Source: Argopecten irradians (taxonomy: Eukaryota > Mollusca > Bivalvia > Pectinida > Pectinidae). Taken from it: 64,000 nucleotides of DNA. Made by a program: the position numbers and the translations under genes. Position 1 is the stretch's first letter. Each line of letters begins with the position of its first letter. Positions 11,852 through 34,697 of the stretch are shown here, piece after piece. The notes under the pieces are model-generated. The model saw nothing but the letters and a program-made list of their open reading frames with translations, ran no database searches and was not told where the DNA came from. The stretch spans positions 7,054,778 to 7,118,777 of the forward strand of contig NC_091142.1 in NCBI RefSeq assembly GCF_041381155.1, read 5' to 3'.

Positions 11852-14800
11852 GGCCATGGGCTAGGAGGGTCCCACATGCACCCCCCCCCCAAACCTCCGA
11901 ACCAATATTTTTCTGAACCCTTATGACCCACTGATCACAAATCCAAATGTTAACATTGCATAAGTTGGGATGAACTTCCGGTTATGACGTCATCAAGATG
12001 GCCGCCATCTCGAATTTCACTAAAAATTGAAAAATAGTCATAACATTAACATTTTTCAACCGAAGTAGACAAATGAGGTATCAAAATGACCACAATAGAA
12101 CAACAAATACATATCAGGACCAAAAAAGCCAATATATGTAGTGATTTTTACGCAGGAAATGAAAAAATCGGATTTTAAGCTCAAAAATGGTGATTTTTCA
12201 GCAAATTTTTCATATTTTGTTTGACGCAGCAAAAATGTTTCCCAACAACAATCTATTATTTCTAATAAGTTTTTTGACCACTTATCAATCAGTTTAAACA
12301 ACAACAACAACAAAAACCAATGTTAACATTGTATAGGTTCCGGTTATGACGTCATCAAGATGGCCACCATCTCGAATTTCACTAAAAATGAAGAATAGTC
12401 ATAACACTGATATTTTTCAACTAAAGTAGACAAATGTGGTATCAAAATGACCACAATAGAACGACAAATACATATCAGGACCAAATAATGCAATATATGT
12501 AGTGATTTGTACGGAAGAAATAAAAAAATAAGCTTTTAAGCTCAAAAATGGTGATTTTTCAGCAAATTTTTCAAACTTGGCTTGACGCAGCAGAAATGTT
12601 TCCCAACAGCAAATTATTACTCGTAATCAGTTATTTAAACTGCTATCAATCAGTAAAACCAAAAATAACAACAAAAACATATATAAATGCAAAAAAGAAT
12701 TATTGTTATACCCTCAATTTTGTAGATTAGCAGCGTCTCAAAAAATAACACAACACCTACTGATAGCGTAACAAATGTAACCTAAGCTAAGCCTGTGTTT
12801 CCGTTAATATCATTAACAGTTCCCAAAGCGTTTGTGTCTTTGAAAATGAGCACATTCATTGTTTATTTCCTATGCATAGCATAAGCAAAATGTCAGATGG
12901 TTACTGCAATGTCACCAATATGTCTTTCACTGGTTCTCAGTGATAACCATTATCATTGTGCGTGCTTTCTCGCCTCACTGACCTATCCACTGAAGAGACT
13001 CGGCATATATGGTAGCTGGTACATGCAGTCCGAATCAGAGTACTCGAGATATCAGTATCCAATTCGTCGAAAGCCAGATCGACGTCTTCGATGTCGATGA
13101 GCTCATGTGACACTGCATTACCAGTGCAGTGTTGTTCTAGCCTTTTATGACCCATCCATGACCAGAGTTCACATCAGGAACAACAGGTTCAGGGATGTGG
13201 GATCTCTTTCAGATTCTAACATGCTGTTTCAGACTTCTCCGACATAATGGAAATTACACCAGATGCACATTCTTCCAGTGGTGGAATTGGTTCTCTTTAG
13301 CACATAACTCCATAATTCGTATGAAGTACTATTCATCAATCTTGTGGACCCTCGTGCAACCATGAATGGCACAGGTGATATCATCGAGGTCATTAATGAG
13401 GGCATAAATGTTAAATGTTTTTCATTGGTCTGACTTTCCCCACTCCCTTGAATGTGCTGGTTGTGTCACATCTGGTGTATGCGCAAAGAGACCATTGAAG
13501 ACTCTCCAGTAAAAAGTTATCTAAAGTGCTTTCCAGACTTGGCAAAGAGTGAAACTTCACTGCAGACCTCATTTATGACCTCAAAGAATCCACCTGTGCC
13601 ACCTATGGTCACTGAGGTTCACAAGAAAGAGGAATTGTGCTTCATACGAATTAAGGAGAACCAACTCAACCCTCCGCAGAATGTTGATCTGGTGTCTTTT
13701 CCGTCATGCCGGAGAAGTCTGGAACATCATAAACGATATGTGAATCTAGGTGAAACTAGGTTGGAAACAGGAAGAGCTCCCACATCCCTGAAGCCGATGT
13801 TTCTGATCTTAACTTTGACCATGGACAGTTGACAAGTTAGAACCACGATGGTAACCCTATAATGTAATGTCACATCAGGTCACCGAGGTCGAAGACGACA
13901 CTCTGGCGAGAAAGCACGCACAACGAAAATGATTAGCATTAAGAACTAGTGAAAGAAATATGTGTCACTGTAGTAACCATCTAATATTTCCTTGCGTTAT
14001 ACACAGGAAATAAACAATGGATGTGCTCATTCTAAAAGACACAATATGTTTCGAAAAGTGTCATGGTATTTACGGAACTTTAATTTGCTACCCTATAGCT
14101 ATTTGTTAGCGTTTTGCTGTAACAATTCAATTTGAGAGGCTACTAATCTACAAAATTTCGAACATGAAAATGGATTATTTTGAAGTCCCACTTAGATATT
14201 CAGCCAACTTTAAATTCAAATTTGTTAAGATATAAATCGTCAATAGCCAATGTGATATTCAGGAAATTCCAAGACACCAGGAAACTGTAGTGTTAGCGGT
14301 TTGGAAAAAATAACAATCATATGCCGCATCCGGTGATGTTTTGTAAACCAAATGATGGTATAACAATTCTCTTTTGCATTTCTATATATTTTTTTGTTGT
14401 TGTTGTTGTTGTTTTAACAGATTGATAAGAGGTCAAATAACTGATTGTGAATAATAATTTGTTGTTGGGAAACAATTTTGCTGCGTCAAGCCAAATATGA
14501 AAAAATGCTGAAAAATTACCATTTTTGAGCTTAAAATATTTTTTTTTTCATTTCCTTCGTTCAAATCACTACATATATTGGATTATTTGGTCCTGCCATG
14601 TATTTTTTGTTCTATTGTGGTCATTTTGATACCTCATTTGTCTTCTTCATTTGAAAAATGTCAATGATATGACTATTTTTCATTTTTCAGTAAAATTCGA
14701 GATGGTGGCCATCTTGATGATGTCATAACCGGAACTTATACGATGTTAACATTGGTTTTGGTTGTTTTTGTTGCTTAAACTGATTGACAAGTGGTCAAAA

Positions 14801-15219
14801 AACTTACAAGAAATAATAGATTGCTGTTGGGAAACATTTTTGCTGCGTCAAACAAAATATGAAAAATTTGCTGAAAAATCACCATTTTTGAGCTTTAAAT
14901 CCGATTTTTTCATTTCCTGCGTAGAAATCACTACATATATTGGCTTTTTTTGGTCCTGATATGTATTTGTTGTTCTATTGTGGTCATTTTGATACCTCAT
15001 TTGTCTACTTCGGTTGAAAAATGTTAATGTTATGACTATTTTTCAATTTTTAGTGAAATTCGAGATGGCGGCCATCTTGATGACGTCATAACCGGAAGTT
15101 CATCCCAACTTATGCAATGTTAACATTTGGATTTGTGATCAGTGGGTCATAAGGGTTCAGAAAAATATTGGTTCGGAGGTTTGGGGGGGGTGCATGTGGA
15201 ACCCTCCTAGCCCATGGCC
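11852..15219. mobile_element. 3.4 kb non-autonomous palindromic DNA transposon, TA target site
   Basis: The termini are GGCCATGGGCTAGGAGGGT and its complement, flanked by TA (11850-11851 and 15220-15221). The arms are inverted repeats of more than 1.1 kb: 11852 to about 12985 and about 13905 to 15219. Each arm contains two direct subunits of about 373 bp starting TGTTAACATTG and including GTTATGACGTCATCAAGATG. The core (about 13000-13900) carries a decayed ORF fragment but no recognisable transposase. The insertion point lies inside a hAT-type MITE. The superfamily is not determined; TA duplication is compatible with Tc1/mariner-like elements. Confidence 0.85.
13452..13832 (+). pseudogene. 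Decayed ORF fragment in the transposon core
   Basis: The plus strand reads through SFPSCRRSLEHHKRYVN in one frame. It then shifts to a second frame reading HIPEADVSDLNFDHG, then a third reading TVDKLEPRW. From memory of repeated invertebrate ORFs ending in a 'LPPxxxxLxxHxxRxNxQxxIWKxA ... HGW' module, this looks like the same C-terminal module broken by at least two frameshifts. I do not know that family's function. Upstream residues (PVKSYLKCFPDLAKSETS) are not recognised. Confidence 0.35.
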
Positions 15220-15649
15220 TACTAACATCTAAGCCACACAGTCAACCACAGTGTACCGTTATACGGCTCTTTTGAAGTACATCAAATGACTAAATTACCT
15301 GTTCTGTTCTGTTGCCTCCAGTTTTACTATGAGATAGTCCAGGGGTGTAGAGATCGTAAGTGATCGGAACCCCTGGAATATCGAGGATGGCCAAAAGTAG
15401 GAGACTTAACTAAGACCATGGTCTTAAAACAATGACGTCACTGTATTTCTGGAAGTTCTGTCGTTATTTGAAATTTGCTGTGCGGATGGAAGTGTTAAAC
15501 AGAAAAGTAAAACGTCCGAAGAAACAAACTTTAGCGCCATTAAGGAAAATATGCTTCCTTCCTGGGGAAATTCCTTATCACTAAGTCGGCGAAAAGGAAC
15601 AAAATGTGCTTACTATATGCATAAAATTTGAGTGTGTCCTTCAATGACA

Positions 15650-15706
15650 TATTCCAGGGATGGATATGATGACAGTGATAGTAACCCCTAGAGTATCGAG
15701 GATGGC
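15650..15706. mobile_element. Fragment of hAT-type MITE terminus
   Basis: ATTCCAGGGATGG, then AACCCCTAGAGTATCGAGGATGG, resembles both ends of the 50795-51109 element with the interior deleted. Confidence 0.5.
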
Positions 15707-16219
15707 CGTGACCACAATATTGACAGAATTGAAACGTTGAATAGACAAAATCAGAAATGAATCTGTAGCCCATTCCATTGGTAATTTGTTTTACTATATA
15801 TAATCTAAAGTATACAATTTTTTTTATTTTAAAGGACACATGATTTTTTATCTGGATAATGTCCTTGTGAAATTGCAGCGAGCGCGAGACGGACTCCGAG
15901 AAAATATCCATCACCAACTGAACAGACAACAGAGCCAGAACATGAATCTGAAAGTGTAGTATCAAACACTACATGCCCGCCCATTCAATATTCCCAAAAG
16001 CGATCATTTCTGGACTCTCGCAGGCTGTAATTACTTACTGACTTAATTTTATTTTATTTTATTATTTTTTTTTTTTGTGGTATTTATAGCACATATTAAC
16101 ACGGTGTTACCATTTTTGTTACGTCACAGTCGAGTCGATATTGCACCTTTAACGCTGTGTTGATCAGGGTGCCGTCCTATGGCCATTGTTCTTCTTTTAT
16201 ATTAATAGATGCCCATCAG

Positions 16220-16487
16220 AAAATAATTTTGACATTTTTACACTCCAGGGTAACAAATTTGAACCAATCACATGCATGTAAAATCTTTGAAGACTACAGA
16301 GAGAGGCCTAGGTACGCACACCTTCAAAACCACACAGTCAACTACAGTGTACCGTTATATGACTCTAGATCTTTTGAAGTACATCAAACGACTAAATTAT
16401 GTAATTAACTGTTCTATTCTGTTGCCTCCAGTTTTATTACATTTTGTATGAGATACATGTAGATCGGAACCCCTGGAGACTAGAGCC
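16220..16487. mobile_element. Degraded copy of the hAT-type MITE
   Basis: Shares the interior of the 50795-51109 element in reverse orientation: AACCAATCACA, AATCTTTGAAGACTACAGAGAGAG, CCACACAGTCAACTACAGTG and TGTTGCCTCCAGTTTTA. It ends in a truncated terminus (GATCGGAACCCCTGGAG). Both termini are incomplete. Confidence 0.65.
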
Positions 16488-16720
16488 ATAAAGGTCACAG
16501 TACAGGTACATGTACACAATACACATCGTGAAACCAGCTTAACTTGTTAGCTTTATATACCCTGTCCATATATACACATGCACATAAATAAAGGCACAAC
16601 GAATTTTCATTATGGTCTTAATGGAAATGTTCTACCTTTGAGCTAAAAATCCTCCCGGGACGCACATGGTTTATACCTTCAAACTCGGGATATATCTGTA
16701 TCTATTATAATTAGTATTTT

Positions 16721-17360
16721 TTCTAGTAAAAACGTTGTAAAACATGTCACGTGCTTATATCTCATTCATGCCATTGGCTGGAATATATAATTTTACTATG
16801 GATACTTAGTGACACGTGATTGTTTGTTTACATCCAAATATAGTGATAGTTTGCCTGTCATTTCTTCGGAAAAATTGATTTATTTCAAAATATCTGTACT
16901 CTAAAATGTTATTACTATTGCATGCATATCATTTTGAATTGCACATATGTATTATTTTACTATAAATAATGAACTGAAATGAGGCATAAAACTGCCATTT
17001 CCACGTTTTGTATATAAATAATTTATCGCGAATTGACTAATTCAATAGGTCTTACCGTCTAATCTAGGATCAACGAAGATCGGCTACTCCCGGCCAGATT
17101 CGTAGAATTCTAAATTCATATACACATAATTACTAGCTTTAGGTTTCAGAACAGATACATATAACACAGAGAAAATAAAATCTTCGTCAAAAGGCCAAAT
17201 TATATATACTAAATACCAGGTAAGAGAAATCACTATATTTGGATGTAAACACAAACTCATGTGATCACTAGTTACCCATAAAACTATTCCATATTTATTT
17301 TGGCCAATGGCATAAATGAGGTGTAAGCACGTGACTTGTTTTACTACGTTTTACTACAAA
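16721..17360. mobile_element. Inverted-repeat element, arms of about 125 bp
   Basis: The left arm (16721-16850: AGTAAAAACGTTGTAAAACA, CACGTGCTTATA, CCATTGGC, TTTACATCCAAATATAGTGA) recurs inverted at about 17230-17360. A single related arm is at 46838-46975. No coding capacity was seen in the 380 bp interior. Confidence 0.7.
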
Positions 17361-17532
17361 GAACGCGACCATGTTTTGTACCATTATGGGGGAAATCTCC
17401 CGCGGATCATGGCTTAATTACCAACATTTGAAATTGTTAAGCAATATTAGCATATCATTGTTTAATTTTCGTAATCTTTCCAAACAAATGATGACGCATG
17501 CGCGTATCCCACTTCGGCAAAAAAATAGAAAT

Positions 17533-17758
17533 AAAAAATGTCTGTTCAGGATTACACTGGCAAAAAAATTGGGTCGGCCGGTCGGAAGGATTTTTTTTCT
17601 ATTTTCTTTTTTAAGTGTCTTCCACTGTAAAATGATGGCCGGAACCGGAGTCTGATATCGAAATCCCGACTATGTAATTTTTTTCGTAGAAAAGTCGAAA
17701 AAAATAGGGTTGGGGGTAAAAAATTAGGGTCGGTCGGGTAACCCTTAACAGACATTTT
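17533..17758. repeat. Short foldback element
   Basis: Outer arms AAAAATGTCTGTT and AACAGACATTTTT, with inner GGGTCGGCCGGTCGG opposite GGGTCGGTCGGG. Probably a small non-autonomous element; no target duplication was identified. Confidence 0.5.
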
Positions 17759-18250
17759 TTTTTTTCTTTTTTTGGCTTTAGCTTTTTGGGAAGCTAATAA
17801 TACATGTACTTGCACACATACATGTATTTAGAAAAATGATAGCGCGTGCTTATGTGCTTAAATTACATGGCATACGCAGCTACGCTCATTTATGTACGCA
17901 CCTAGAAGTATCGAGGATGACTGACACCCTATTTTTACGATAGTTTTAGAAATAACAACTTGGACCGCAAAATGTTAGTCATCAGAGCTTTTTCTGTGAA
18001 GCGTTGAATCTGTCAAAAATTGTAAAAAAAAAAAACCCGAGCTGTGTTCATCTTCAAAATTTAAGGGGTAGGGGTACAGTAACAAATATATAACGTACAG
18101 GTATTCTGAGGAAAAAAATAATGATTGACTGTGTGATATTAATATTTTCTTTAGGAAATACAAATCTAGATCTATATTGGTTTTGTCGATTTTGCGAATA
18201 TTATTTCTTTTATATAATTAATACTTATCAGACAACTAATTTGCAAAATA

Positions 18251-18326
18251 TTGCTTAGACTAGTTCGTCGTGTGTAAATCAAAATTTATTGCTTAGACTA
18301 GTTCGTCGTGTGTAAATCAAAATTTA
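18251..18326. repeat. Perfect 38 bp tandem duplication
   Basis: Two adjacent identical copies beginning TTGCTTAGACTAGTTCGTCG. Confidence 0.9.
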
Positions 18327-19031
18327 CGTCAAATACGTGTTGCTATCATAATAACTCAAAATCAAGCACACCAACAAATAATTTTTAAACTTTAAGGATG
18401 TATTCTTCTGAGGTTTCAGTCCCGTTGAAGTCTCGTTTCAACATAGACCAAAGAAGTTATGAGATTTTCAAATATAATTTATCAGTATCTGTTTGCCAGA
18501 TGCAAATTTTGTCAAAAAATTACATTTCTATTTTTAGTAGATTTTTTTATACGGGGATTTTAAGAAATGGCCGATATGGCGGCCATTTTGAAATTGTGTC
18601 TTTTTTTGCTTTAAGTAGAGCCACAGTTTTACCATTTTCTAATGAAATTGTTTTTACTTAAATTATAACTGCGCCTGCATTTTTAGCTGTATTTAGCTAA
18701 TTTTTGCTGCAAATCGTTATTAGGTTCGTAGTAATTAAAATATTGAGCATAATATGTGAAACGATACACTTTTGTGACTTTATTTTTACACTTAATGGTA
18801 ATTTGAGCACTTTTATTTTTTACTCTAAAATACTGAAAAATAACAAAAATTCAAATGGGGCAAAAAAGTAAGCACACGGACCCCCAATTTTTCTTCCTGA
18901 TTTAGAAAAAACAACCGTTTCACTATTGATATGCAAAATGATAACAAAAGTTTGATACCAGAACTTTTTCTATAAAGGGTTAAATTTGGCAAAAATGGCT
19001 GAAAATGGTGCATTTGGTAGCACAAAATTAA

Positions 19032-19387
19032 AGATGCTCCACCGCCGACAGAGCATAAATGATATTCATCATTTGAACAATAATTGGTGTTTAATCGTGT
19101 ATATATATGTTTAATTCACACAAAAAATAATATAAAATGATTTATTTCGCCTTTGGTGCACGCGCAATCAGTACTTCATTCCATATAGGATATAGTGCCA
19201 TGGAATTTTTTCGGGATGCAATTAATTATTTTTCATATTTTTAACTTGAAGTAAAATTAGAAGCTCAAACTTTTCAATGGTGGTAATGGTGTAAAGTAAG
19301 TAACTTTTTTAACTGAAGAAAAATACTTAATCGTCTGCTCCTGTTTTTGATAGTGAAAAAATACCATTTGTCAGCGGTGGAGCATCT
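19032..19387. mobile_element. Complete TTAA-type (piggyBac-like) MITE, family A
   Basis: Terminal inverted repeats AGATGCTCCACCGCCGACA and TGTCAGCGGTGGAGCATCT, flanked directly by TTAA at 19028-19031 and 19388-19391. The element is 356 bp and non-coding. A related sequence near 18060 (AAATTTAAGGGGTAGGGG) resembles the unoccupied site. Partial copies lie at 770-982 and from about 52041. Confidence 0.85.
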
Positions 19388-19985
19388 TTAAGGGGTAGGG
19401 ATAGCATATGTTGTTATTCTGAGAAAAAATATTAGTCTAATTGATCAAATCTGGTATATTTTTAAAGAAGACTACTAGAAAATGGATTCTACAAACATTC
19501 ATACATATCAACACCTCATTAGGAAATTATGGCTTTAATCTCTATCTTATATGGTCAAAACGGCAAAATTCTCATAAAATCCAATATTTTGTCAACTAGG
19601 TGTCTTTGAGTGACAAAAGCTCAAAAACAAGCACACGGACATATGTTTTTTTCATCCATTTTCTTTTATGGTATGAACTCCTTTTTCCAAAAATCTATAT
19701 GAGAAAAAAAGTTTAATAGGTCTACAAGAAAATTTTGACTTCTCAGAGGTTTAATACATTCCATTTTTCCAGGAATTCCAATTTCCAATTTCAAAAATCT
19801 ACATTTGTACATGTATTAGAAAAAAAAGTTATAAAGTTTTATCAGAGCAGAATATCTTCGATGCAAACAGTGATTAAAAAAACACATGTAAGCCTACAGA
19901 GACATAGATAAAGGGGGTGTGAGCAACACATCTTTGTTAGCTTCTCAACCATTAGTGAATACGGAGGTGTGTCAATAACAGTCAA

Positions 19986-19990
19986 CCAAT
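19986..19990 (+). promoter_or_regulatory. Possible CCAAT box of the HPD gene
   Basis: CCAAT lies 49 bases upstream of the HPD start codon, in a tract (AACCAATCAGC) that fits a proximal promoter or 5' UTR. No TATA box was seen nearby. This is a sequence match only. Confidence 0.25.
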
Positions 19991-20038
19991 CAGCATCATT
20001 GTAACAAACGGCAACAACAGAACACGTTCAAGGGCAAG

Positions 20039-30638
<10,600 letters not shown>

Positions 30639-30945
30639 TATTACAATTTGTCTTGACGTCATGCTAAGGTTGTAGTCATCGGATCATGCTGACGTCATGC
30701 TTAAGATTATTTGAAGATGATGATGACGATGATGACTGTGAGAAGGGAGAATGTTATTGAAATATGTCACATATCTTTTTACAGGCTTTCGCCTTCTTAT
30801 GCACATTCAAACTATTCAGATATCAAAATGTTATTTTTATGACGATTAGTGTAAATTTTGAAATCAACCTTTCAAGATTGCGTAGATTTAATAATTGTTT
30901 TGCTGGGAATTGGATCGGTTTGCTTTATAGATTCAGCATTTAAAT

Positions 30946-31130
30946 GCATTATCTTTGATAGACATATTCGTTTATGACCATGCTTTAAACATTTCCTGTG
31001 TGTCTTTTGAGTACATCATCTTTGATAGACATATTCTTTTATGACCATGCTTTTAACATTTCCTTTGTGTCTTTGAACACATCATCTTTGATAGACATAT
31101 TCTTTTATGACCATGCTTTAAACATTTCCT
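30946..31130. repeat. Three tandem copies of a 63-67 bp unit downstream of HPD
   Basis: The unit contains ATCTTTGATAGACATATTC, TTTATGACCATGCTTT and AACATTTCCT, starting near 30949, 31017 and 31086. Probably in the HPD 3' UTR or just beyond it. Confidence 0.85.
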
Positions 31131-32219
31131 CTTTGCCATTGTATACCGATACAGTATTACTAATAATGCTTTTGAGAATTATCTTGTACTTTTTATTCTG
31201 ATTCGGTTGTATGTTAATGTTTTTGTTAGAACTGACTTTATCCCATTGGAAAACAATCACGACGGTATTATGTGTCTTCTGGGTTGTGTTAAAACTAAGT
31301 CATTTTAAAATAGTTTATATAATGTAAAAATTTATGTGACACTATAAAACAGTATTGCTTAGCTGAGTAAAAATAACATTAATAGTGAGTGATATGTCTA
31401 TAGATCTACACGAGGGTTTCCGTCTGGTATATGGTATTCGTTTTTTTGTGTTTTTTAACCATATAAACTTCTGGTACCGACTATAACGTCATTAAATGAG
31501 ATAGACAATTACTTCATTTTTTCCACAAGTTAATTACATTATATTTACACCAGAAATTTACGTAACTTTCTCACAAGTTAATGATTTTATTTCTTCATCA
31601 GACATATTATACGATAATTCATGAGAAAAGAAACTCAAACTTATTTTTGGTATGTCATTATCGTATCTGAATTGAAAATAGAGAAAACCGAAAGTTTAAG
31701 CTAGTTCTGTAAATCGTATAAAAGGCTATCATTTTTTTAAACAACAATAATGTTATTGTTATCAAAAAAAATATTAAGTATGTTTTGCATGGCAATGAGA
31801 AACTTTTGAACAAACACAAATGACTATTAAAAATATAAGGAATACTTTTATTTAGCTTGAATTTAAACACTGATTGTATATATTTTACATCATAAAAGAT
31901 GGTTTATGAGTGCATGTACGTTTGTAATCTGGTATCATTTGTATCAAGTTTCCTAGCTTAAGTAATATATTTCCTAAATTGGAAAAATTATGATAGCAGT
32001 AGTGTGTTTTACGAAAAAAAAGTGTTTGGATATCCTATTCTTAGTTCAACATGTTTTCGTTCTAATCTATCATACTTACCTCCCTTGCTTTCACTCTTTA
32101 AGTACTGAGTAAGTGAAGGGAGGTTGTCAGTACTGACTTATTAAAAGGAAGTAACTCTGATAGCTCTGAATGACATGTGTTATGTGATAGAATGTTTGTC
32201 AAAATGCAACATAAACTGA

Positions 32220-32225
32220 AATAAA
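32220..32225 (+). terminator. Candidate poly-A signal of HPD
   Basis: AATAAA about 1.6 kb after the HPD stop codon. It is the first clear canonical hexamer noticed downstream; the distance makes it tentative. Confidence 0.25.
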
Positions 32226-34523
32226 GACCAATATCTGGACGTATCCTTGTAACAGAACCAAATTTAATGGTATTCACGTCTAAATAATAGAGAATAAGGA
32301 AACTTGATAAATTGAGTCCTGAGTAAACCCAGCCCTGTGGCAGCTTGTGAGAGGTTCGTGAAATGGAGGTGAGGCATGCAGCCCTATGGCAGCTTGTGAA
32401 GACTGAAGACTGTAGACTTAAATAGAGACATTCCTATCAAATTTCTGTACACCTGAATGAAGTATTTTAACCCGTTACACCCATGCCAGGTCGAACAACC
32501 ATAGAAATTAATCTTATTTGTATGGAACAAACTGTTAAAGCATTTAGATGTTGCAGAAGGATGGAAATGATGAATAGCAGAAGAAATGACATGATCTTTT
32601 ATGAGAGATTTTTGTGTTAGTGGAAGGTAAAATTTTTCGATACAGATTATACAAAGTTCTTTGGACTTTAACTATTTACAATACGTATTTTCGTAAATGT
32701 CAAAGAGAATACGCTTTTTGATTGTTTTGTTTACAAGTTAATTATGCTTGACATCCCAGAATTCACGAAATTTTTTCTTTTGATCATGCTTGATAAATAT
32801 ATGTTTCACTTTCCTTTTCATAAGGCGCTTTGTAAATTTGTTTTTTTAAACCCCCTTTGCTATTGCATGCTTCTTCACTGCATATTGCTTGGTAATGCAC
32901 TTCGCCACTGGTGAATGCTTTAAACCCCAATGTCTCGAAAATGCATGAAATATTCGAGGCAGCCTTGGAGTCACAGATTGTTATCTAACATATTTTGCTT
33001 TACACGAATTGTATTCTGCTCTGTAGGCCTTTGGTTAACGTTATATAGAAATGGTTGTTGTTATGATTTAGACATGATCGAATGTTTTAGGTTCATCTTT
33101 ATAATGTTCATGTTAGCGGATACAAGCAATTTTTGTTGAATTATGTAAATAATGACAAGAGATACTCGTAAAAGGTGTTCTGGTATTTTAAGTAAGTTTT
33201 TATGTTTATGAAACAATCAAATTGCTGTGGTATGGTAAACATTCCTTCTTAATGACAAATATATTGATGTTTAATTTGTGTTTAGCTGCATTTACAATAC
33301 ACTGTTTAATTTTGTGAGAAGATTTCCTGATTTTTTTTCTCTTTGGGCGAAATTTCTCTTTGATATCGATGCGCTAGGATAATCGATTGCGCATTGCCAA
33401 TGTGCATTCGAACTTCTCTAATTAGTTTTATGAATCTCATTTCCTCAAAACTCATTTGAATTACTTTTGAATATGTTTGTGTGTCAAATGGTATTTTATG
33501 ATACTTTCCTCCAACAAAGGAGGGGGCTATGTTAAAATCACTTTGTCTTGCTTACAGTTATATTTCCCCTTGGTTTTCAACACTCAGTGTTAAGAGGATA
33601 CATTGAAAAGGTAGAATGTTGACCTTTATTCCAGAAAATAACTCTCAATATCGTCAAATATATATGTTGCTTTTTTGTTACAAGTATACACGCGCTAATC
33701 TGACTTGTGCTGGATATCAACAGAAAATAGGTCTATAAATCCTTATCAAGTAGGCCAGTTTGGATGTGTATTTTCTAATCAGAGATCCTTCCTGATTTTA
33801 ATGAGCTGCGAAAAAAAAATTAATAAAAAAATTTTAATTCCGGTGATCATAGCTTCTCCGTGATTTTAATCAAACTGCAAAAAAATTGAATTCTGATAAA
33901 AATAATTCAGGTGAAAATTTAGAACAAAATGTGCAAAATTCAGATAAAGAAATGCAAAACTGATATAAAGAAAAACAAAATTCGGATAAAGGAATACAAA
34001 GTTCAGAAAAAACGCAAATTTCACATGAATAATTGTGGAGGAAAATATTATTTTTTTGGCCTTTTAAAAATAAAACTTTTCTTTTCAATTGTAAGTTATG
34101 TAATGTTTTCAACGTTTTGTAAATAACATCGGTATCCTGTGTATTTGTGTATATAGTCATTGGTAATTAACACACTCTATTTTGTGGTACTGATCGATAG
34201 AATAAAACACGTGTTCATATCATCAAATGATAAAGAACATACGTTTAATTTTCATTTTGTGGTGTGAAATAAAACCGGAGATTACCATGGACAGTGTCGA
34301 CTTTCTTATTTCTGTATCACTTTAAAGTTGCATTTTTGTCATTTTTTAATCGATGTGAAACTGGATCAATTCGACAGCCGGCGAAAGGATTGCTGGATCG
34401 GTTAAAAAATCGGCTTAAATTGAAGAGGCTAAAGTTCGAATATAATTTGGCTCTTCATGTTGGAATCCGGATACACGTTGATAGTGATAAACACTGATCT
34501 ATTTAGGAGTCAATATGTAAGCA

Positions 34524-34697
34524 GGGCCCAGTTTCACGAACATTGCTTAAAATTAAAGGATCCTTTAAATTTGAATTCTCCATAGGAAATCGTTACAAAT
34601 TTTAATGAAGACTCCTTAACTTAAGATTTTTACTTAACTTTTGTAATGCTTAATGGGGAAATTCCTCAAATTGATGAATTGTTCATGAAACAGAGCC
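34524..34697. mobile_element. Short MITE with GGGCCCAGTTTCACGAAC ends
   Basis: The left end GGGCCCAGTTTCACGAACAT is mirrored by TTGTTCATGAAACAGAGCC. The 174 bp interior has TTAAAGGATCCTTTAA-like palindromes. Non-coding. Confidence 0.6.

Larger units (their letters stand above)
11698..15390. mobile_element. hAT-type MITE split by a nested 3.4 kb element
   Basis: The two halves (11698-11849 and 15222-15390) together match the intact MITE at 50795-51109. Terminal inverted repeats start ATCCTCGATA and run on into CCGATCACTTACGATCTCTA. Flanks carry an identical 8 bp duplication, CCAAAAGT, at 11690-11697 and 15391-15398, as expected for the hAT superfamily. Removing the insert leaves about 320 bp, agreeing with the intact copy. 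No transposase is encoded. Confidence 0.85.
17930..19700. repeat. Diverged direct repeat block interrupted by the family A MITE
   Basis: The segment at 17930-18160 and the one at 18900-19460 share an order of motifs: AGCTTTTTCT or AACTTTTTCT, a T/GGCAAAAATTG-like run, TTTAAGGGGTAGGG, then TATTCTGAGRAAAAAAT. The second copy contains the MITE exactly at TTTAA. The duplicated unit is non-coding and unidentified. Confidence 0.5.
30639..34523. other. HPD 3' flank and intergenic, no further gene seen
   Basis: AT-rich sequence with the triple repeat at 30946-31130, a local duplication of GCAGCCCTATGGCAGCTTGTG (about 32330-32400) and an imperfect ATTCAGATAAAGAAATGCAA-like repeat at 33900-34010. No ORF shows family resemblance. 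Confidence 0.5.

Noticed and set aside
11852..15219. Polinton/Maverick or viral integration, because of long terminal inverted repeats
   Set aside because: Only 3.4 kb, TA rather than 6 bp target duplication, and no polymerase, integrase or capsid-like ORF.
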